Shown piece after piece: positions 61,355 through 64,000 of a DNA stretch of 64,000 nucleotides. The position numbers were made by a program, and so were the translations under genes. The stretch covers positions 2,914,001 through 2,978,000 of the forward strand of contig NZ_CP095043.1 of NCBI RefSeq assembly GCF_022919175.1, read 5' to 3'. The notes below the pieces were generated by a model. It did no database searches and was not told where the DNA came from. It saw only the letters and a list, made by a program, of their open reading frames with translations. Within the stretch, counting starts at the first letter, position 1; each line of letters starts with the position of its first letter. The DNA comes from Leucobacter rhizosphaerae. Its GTDB lineage: Bacteria; Actinomycetota; Actinomycetes; Actinomycetales; Microbacteriaceae.

Positions 61355-62836
61355 TTGGATCTCACCTGGCTGGTCGACAACTGGCCGCACGTGTGGACGA
61401 TCTCGATCTACGTGATCGACAACGTAATCCGCATCATCGCGCTCTTCGTCGTGCCCCGCAATCGCCGACCGACCGCGGGGATGGCCTGGCTCATGGCCAT
61501 CTTCTTCCTCCCGGTTCCCGGTCTCCTGCTCTTCCTCATCATCGGCAGCAAACGCCTGCCCAAGCGTCGCGAGCAGAAGCAGGAGGCGATCAATGCCTTC
61601 GTCGCCGAGATCTCCGAGCGCGAGGAGAGCAATCTCGTCGCCTCCGAAGACGGTCTGCAGCCCGGTCTCCAGAGCGCCGTGCGCCTCGGCCGCTCGCTCG
61701 GCGCGCAGCCGATGCTGAAGGGCAACACGGCCTCGATCTGCATCGACTACGAGGCATCGTTCGCCCAGATGGCCGCGGAGATCCGGAAGGCCGAGCACTA
61801 CGTCCACGTCGAGTTCTACATCCTCGTGCACGACGACACCACTGACGACGTCTTCGTGGCGATGCGCGAGGCCGTCGCGCGCGGGGTGCATGTGCGTGTG
61901 CTGCTGGATCACATCTCCGCGGTACGGAACCCCGGCGCGAAGCGCACTGCGCGGAGCCTCACCGACCTCGGAGCCGACTGGGCCTACATGCTGCCCGTGC
62001 GCCCGTGGCGCGGCGAGTACCAGCGCCCCGACCTGCGCAACCATCGCAAGCTCATCGTGGTCGACGGCCGCGTCGGCTTCATGGGATCCCAGAACCTCGT
62101 GGACTCCAGCTACAACAAGCCCTCGAACCAGCGCCGCGGACTGCACTGGAAGGACCTGATGGTGCGGGTCGAGGGCCCCATCGTGCTCGGCCTCGAGGCT
62201 GTGTTCCAGGGCGACTGGTATCTCGAGACCGGGGAGTACCTGACGCACCTCGCCGAGGAGGAGTTCGAGGCCGATCTGCCCGGCGAACTCGAGTGCCAGA
62301 TCGTGCCGAGCGGCCCGGGGTACGCGGGGGAGAACAACCTGCAGGTCTTCGTCGCCCTGCTCTACACGGCGCGTCGCCGGATCAGCATTACGAGCCCGTA
62401 TTTCGTGCCGGACGGCTCGATCATGAACGCGCTCCGGGCCGCCACGGCCCGGGGAGTGGACGTCGAGCTCTTCGTATCGGAGACGGGGGACCAGGCGGTC
62501 GTCTATCACGCGCAGCGCTCGTACTACGAGGAACTGTTGCGAGCCGGTGTCCGGATCTGGATGTTCCGGCCGCCGTACATCCTGCACTCGAAGCACTTCA
62601 CGGTCGATGAGGCCGCGGCCGTCGTCGGCTCGTCGAACATGGACCAGCGCTCCTTCGGTCTCAACATGGAGATCTCGATGGTGGTGCACGGCGAGAGCTT
62701 TGTGCGCGACCTCGACAAGGTCAGCGACTACTACCGCGAGAACTCCCGCGAACTGACGCTCGAGGAGTGGGAGAAGCAGCCGATGCGGTCGCAACTGCTC
62801 GACGGACTCGCCCGTCTGACCTCCGCGCTGCAGTAG
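61355..62836 (+). CDS. cls: Cardiolipin synthase
   Basis: A 493-residue phospholipase-D-type enzyme that joins two phosphatidylglycerols. Two N-terminal membrane helices are followed by two HKD motifs: HRKLIVVD (His230) and HSKHFTVD (His411), each with the downstream Gly-Ser-x-Asn. TTG 61355 is chosen because GGAGGG stands 9 bp before it; GTG 61331 is possible. Fits a usual place next to lysS. Confidence 0.94.
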   Translation: MDLTWLVDNWPHVWTISIYVIDNVIRIIALFVVPRNRRPTAGMAWLMAIFFLPVPGLLLFLIIGSKRLPKRREQKQEAINAFVAEISEREESNLVASEDGLQPGLQSAVRLGRSLGAQPMLKGNTASICIDYEASFAQMAAEIRKAEHYVHVEFYILVHDDTTDDVFVAMREAVARGVHVRVLLDHISAVRNPGAKRTARSLTDLGADWAYMLPVRPWRGEYQRPDLRNHRKLIVVDGRVGFMGSQNLVDSSYNKPSNQRRGLHWKDLMVRVEGPIVLGLEAVFQGDWYLETGEYLTHLAEEEFEADLPGELECQIVPSGPGYAGENNLQVFVALLYTARRRISITSPYFVPDGSIMNALRAATARGVDVELFVSETGDQAVVYHAQRSYYEELLRAGVRIWMFRPPYILHSKHFTVDEAAAVVGSSNMDQRSFGLNMEISMVVHGESFVRDLDKVSDYYRENSRELTLEEWEKQPMRSQLLDGLARLTSALQ

Positions 62837-63034
62837 TACGCAAACCGGCGTATTCAGGGCCGAACGGCGACGAAATCGTCGGTGCTCGACGCGCGCGCCG
62901 GTGGAATCGGCGGCGACGGAATCCGCCCCTGGAATCGGGTGCCGCGCGGCCGCTCCGAGCACCGGATTCTCGTTTTGGAATCCGACGAGGATCGTGCAAC
63001 GATTCCTGTACCGAATTCGTCGGAAGGAAACGCA
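62837..63034. other. Intergenic region before the ATP-grasp gene
   Basis: 198 bp without a gene. No clear terminator hairpin is visible after cls; GGAAGGA at 63022 is the ribosome binding site of the next gene. Otherwise featureless. Confidence 0.5.
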
Positions 63035-64000
63035 ATGGCGCGTCAGACTGCTTCCCCGTCCACCGCATCACCGGCTCAGAGCGAGTCCCTAGGAAAGGAT
63101 CCCGCGGCGACGACGCCCGCGGCATCGAAGCGGCCTGCGGCTGCGAAGAAACCGGCGGCCGCGAAGAAACCCGGGTCGGGGGAGAGCGCGGCGGCGAAGA
63201 GCGCGGCGGCGAAGAGCGCCGCGGCTGCGAAGAAGCCCGCGGTCCGGAGGGCCTCGGCCCGGAAGGCCGCGACACAGCCGGCGGAAGCAGCGCCGGCAGC
63301 AGCGGCACCGGCCGCGGTCCCGGCGCCCGCCCCGGCCCCGAAGAAGGGGCTGTTGCGCGGGAAGCGTCCGCGGAAGGCGCCGAGCACCGGTCCGGTAACC
63401 ATCGGCCGCAGCGGCTTCACCAAGCTCAAGAACATCTCCGAGATCCGGCACTACCTCCGGACCAGCGATACCCCAGTCTTCTTCGTCGGCGCGACCGCGT
63501 TCAATCTCCTGGGCCTTGACCGCTGGGTCCGCGGCTTCTCCTACATCTCCTACTACGACAGCTGGGACGGCACGCATCCGCGGGTCTTCAGCCCGACCGA
63601 GCGGCCGTACATCGAGTTCGAGAGCGGGGAAGACATCAACAACTGGCTGCTTCGCAACCACGAGGTGCGGGCGCACATCGAGCGCCGCACGCCTCCGGGC
63701 AAGCGGCCCCAGGTGGTCATGGTGTTCTTCGACGAGGAGACCGAGCGCATCTGCGAGGAACTCGATTACGACCTGATCATGCCGAGTCACGCACTCCGCG
63801 AGCGTCTCGATTCGAAGATCGTCACGACCCAGATCGCGGACTCCGTCGGCGTGCCGAGCGTGCCGAACATCCTCACCCGGGTGGCCGACTGGGCCGAGCT
63901 CGTCGCGGTGACGGATCGCGCGAAGCTCGGACAGGATCTTGTGATCCAGACCGCGTACGGCGACTCGGGCAAGACTACCTGGTTCGTGACCAGTGAGGCC
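63035..64000 (+). CDS. ATP-grasp protein with Lys/Ala-rich N-terminus (5' part)
   Basis: The gene runs off the right edge; 322 codons are present. The first 115 residues are low-complexity Ala/Lys/Pro with AAKKP and AAAKS repeats, like histone-H1 tails. The rest is a pre-ATP-grasp fold (NISEIRHYLRTSDTPVFFVG; LGLDRWVRGFSYISYYDSWDG) leading to the nucleotide loop IQTAYGDSGKTT at the edge. ATP-grasp enzymes ligate a carboxylate to an amine or thiol. The substrate is unknown. The basic tail may bind DNA or acidic wall polymers. Confidence 0.75.
   Translation, partial: MARQTASPSTASPAQSESLGKDPAATTPAASKRPAAAKKPAAAKKPGSGESAAAKSAAAKSAAAAKKPAVRRASARKAATQPAEAAPAAAAPAAVPAPAPAPKKGLLRGKRPRKAPSTGPVTIGRSGFTKLKNISEIRHYLRTSDTPVFFVGATAFNLLGLDRWVRGFSYISYYDSWDGTHPRVFSPTERPYIEFESGEDINNWLLRNHEVRAHIERRTPPGKRPQVVMVFFDEETERICEELDYDLIMPSHALRERLDSKIVTTQIADSVGVPSVPNILTRVADWAELVAVTDRAKLGQDLVIQTAYGDSGKTTWFVTSEA

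Overview
The window is high-GC actinobacterial DNA. Dense co-directional genes joined by ATGA/GTGA overlaps, GTG and TTG starts, the tilS-hpt-ftsH-folE-folP-folB-folK-DUF3180-PH-PH-DUF2520-lysS-cls order and an actinobacterial-type LexA box all fit Microbacteriaceae, probably Leucobacter or a close relative. The genus is an inference from gene order and protein style.

Layout. (1) 1-9.2 kb: an SRPBCC protein, a zinc alcohol dehydrogenase, small membrane proteins, a luciferase-like oxidoreductase, a two-gene ABC exporter flanked by twin palindromes, and two aminopeptidases (M17, M18). (2) 9.5-12.1 kb: a two-component flavin monooxygenase (flavin reductase plus RutA/DszA-like LLM enzyme) with an AraC regulator. 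(3) 12.1-36.1 kb: a catabolic island for an aromatic, probably indolic or aminobenzoyl, substrate. On the minus strand a liv-type ABC importer (livK-G-F-H-M) leads into a two-subunit indolepyruvate-type 2-oxoacid:ferredoxin oxidoreductase, next to a PaaX-family repressor. Around it lie a VOC protein, two thioesterases, two Rid-family proteins, an FAH-family hydrolase (frameshifted), a fused 2-aminobenzoyl-CoA monooxygenase/reductase and a cyclase-family amidohydrolase. A second minus-strand operon holds an SDR, a styrene/indole-monooxygenase-like flavoprotein, its flavin reductase and a CrtI-like FAD oxidoreductase. It is followed by AraC (frameshifted) and IclR regulators and a cupin. (4) 36.2-38.6 kb: a small unknown protein and a copper amine oxidase. 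(5) 38.8-39.2 kb: tRNA-Glu, tRNA-Asp and tRNA-Phe. (6) 39.3-46.0 kb: hypothetical proteins and a glycan locus (RgpF-like protein, GT4 glycosyltransferase, NeuD-like acetyltransferase, DegT aminotransferase). (7) 46.1-64 kb: an SOS-controlled small protein, small conserved proteins, a secreted M23 peptidase, then core housekeeping genes to lysS and cls, ending in an incomplete ATP-grasp protein.

How the island may work (inference). The styrene-monooxygenase-like enzyme with its reductase, the SDR and the FAD oxidoreductase could oxidise indole or an indolic compound to isatin. The cyclase-family hydrolase could open isatin to isatinate, which is a 2-oxoacid. The IorAB-type enzyme could oxidatively decarboxylate that directly to anthraniloyl-CoA, the substrate of the fused monooxygenase/reductase. 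Rid proteins, FAH hydrolase and thioesterases would finish the lower pathway. PaaX-type repressors usually sense aryl-CoA esters, and a shared ATCAC-N6-GTGAC motif occurs in two divergent promoters of the island. No CoA ligase for anthranilate is visible, which is what makes the oxidoreductase route attractive.

Two genes of the island carry single-base frameshifts, each at a run of G. These could be sequencing errors or real lesions. No CRISPR array, insertion sequence, integrase or rRNA gene was seen.
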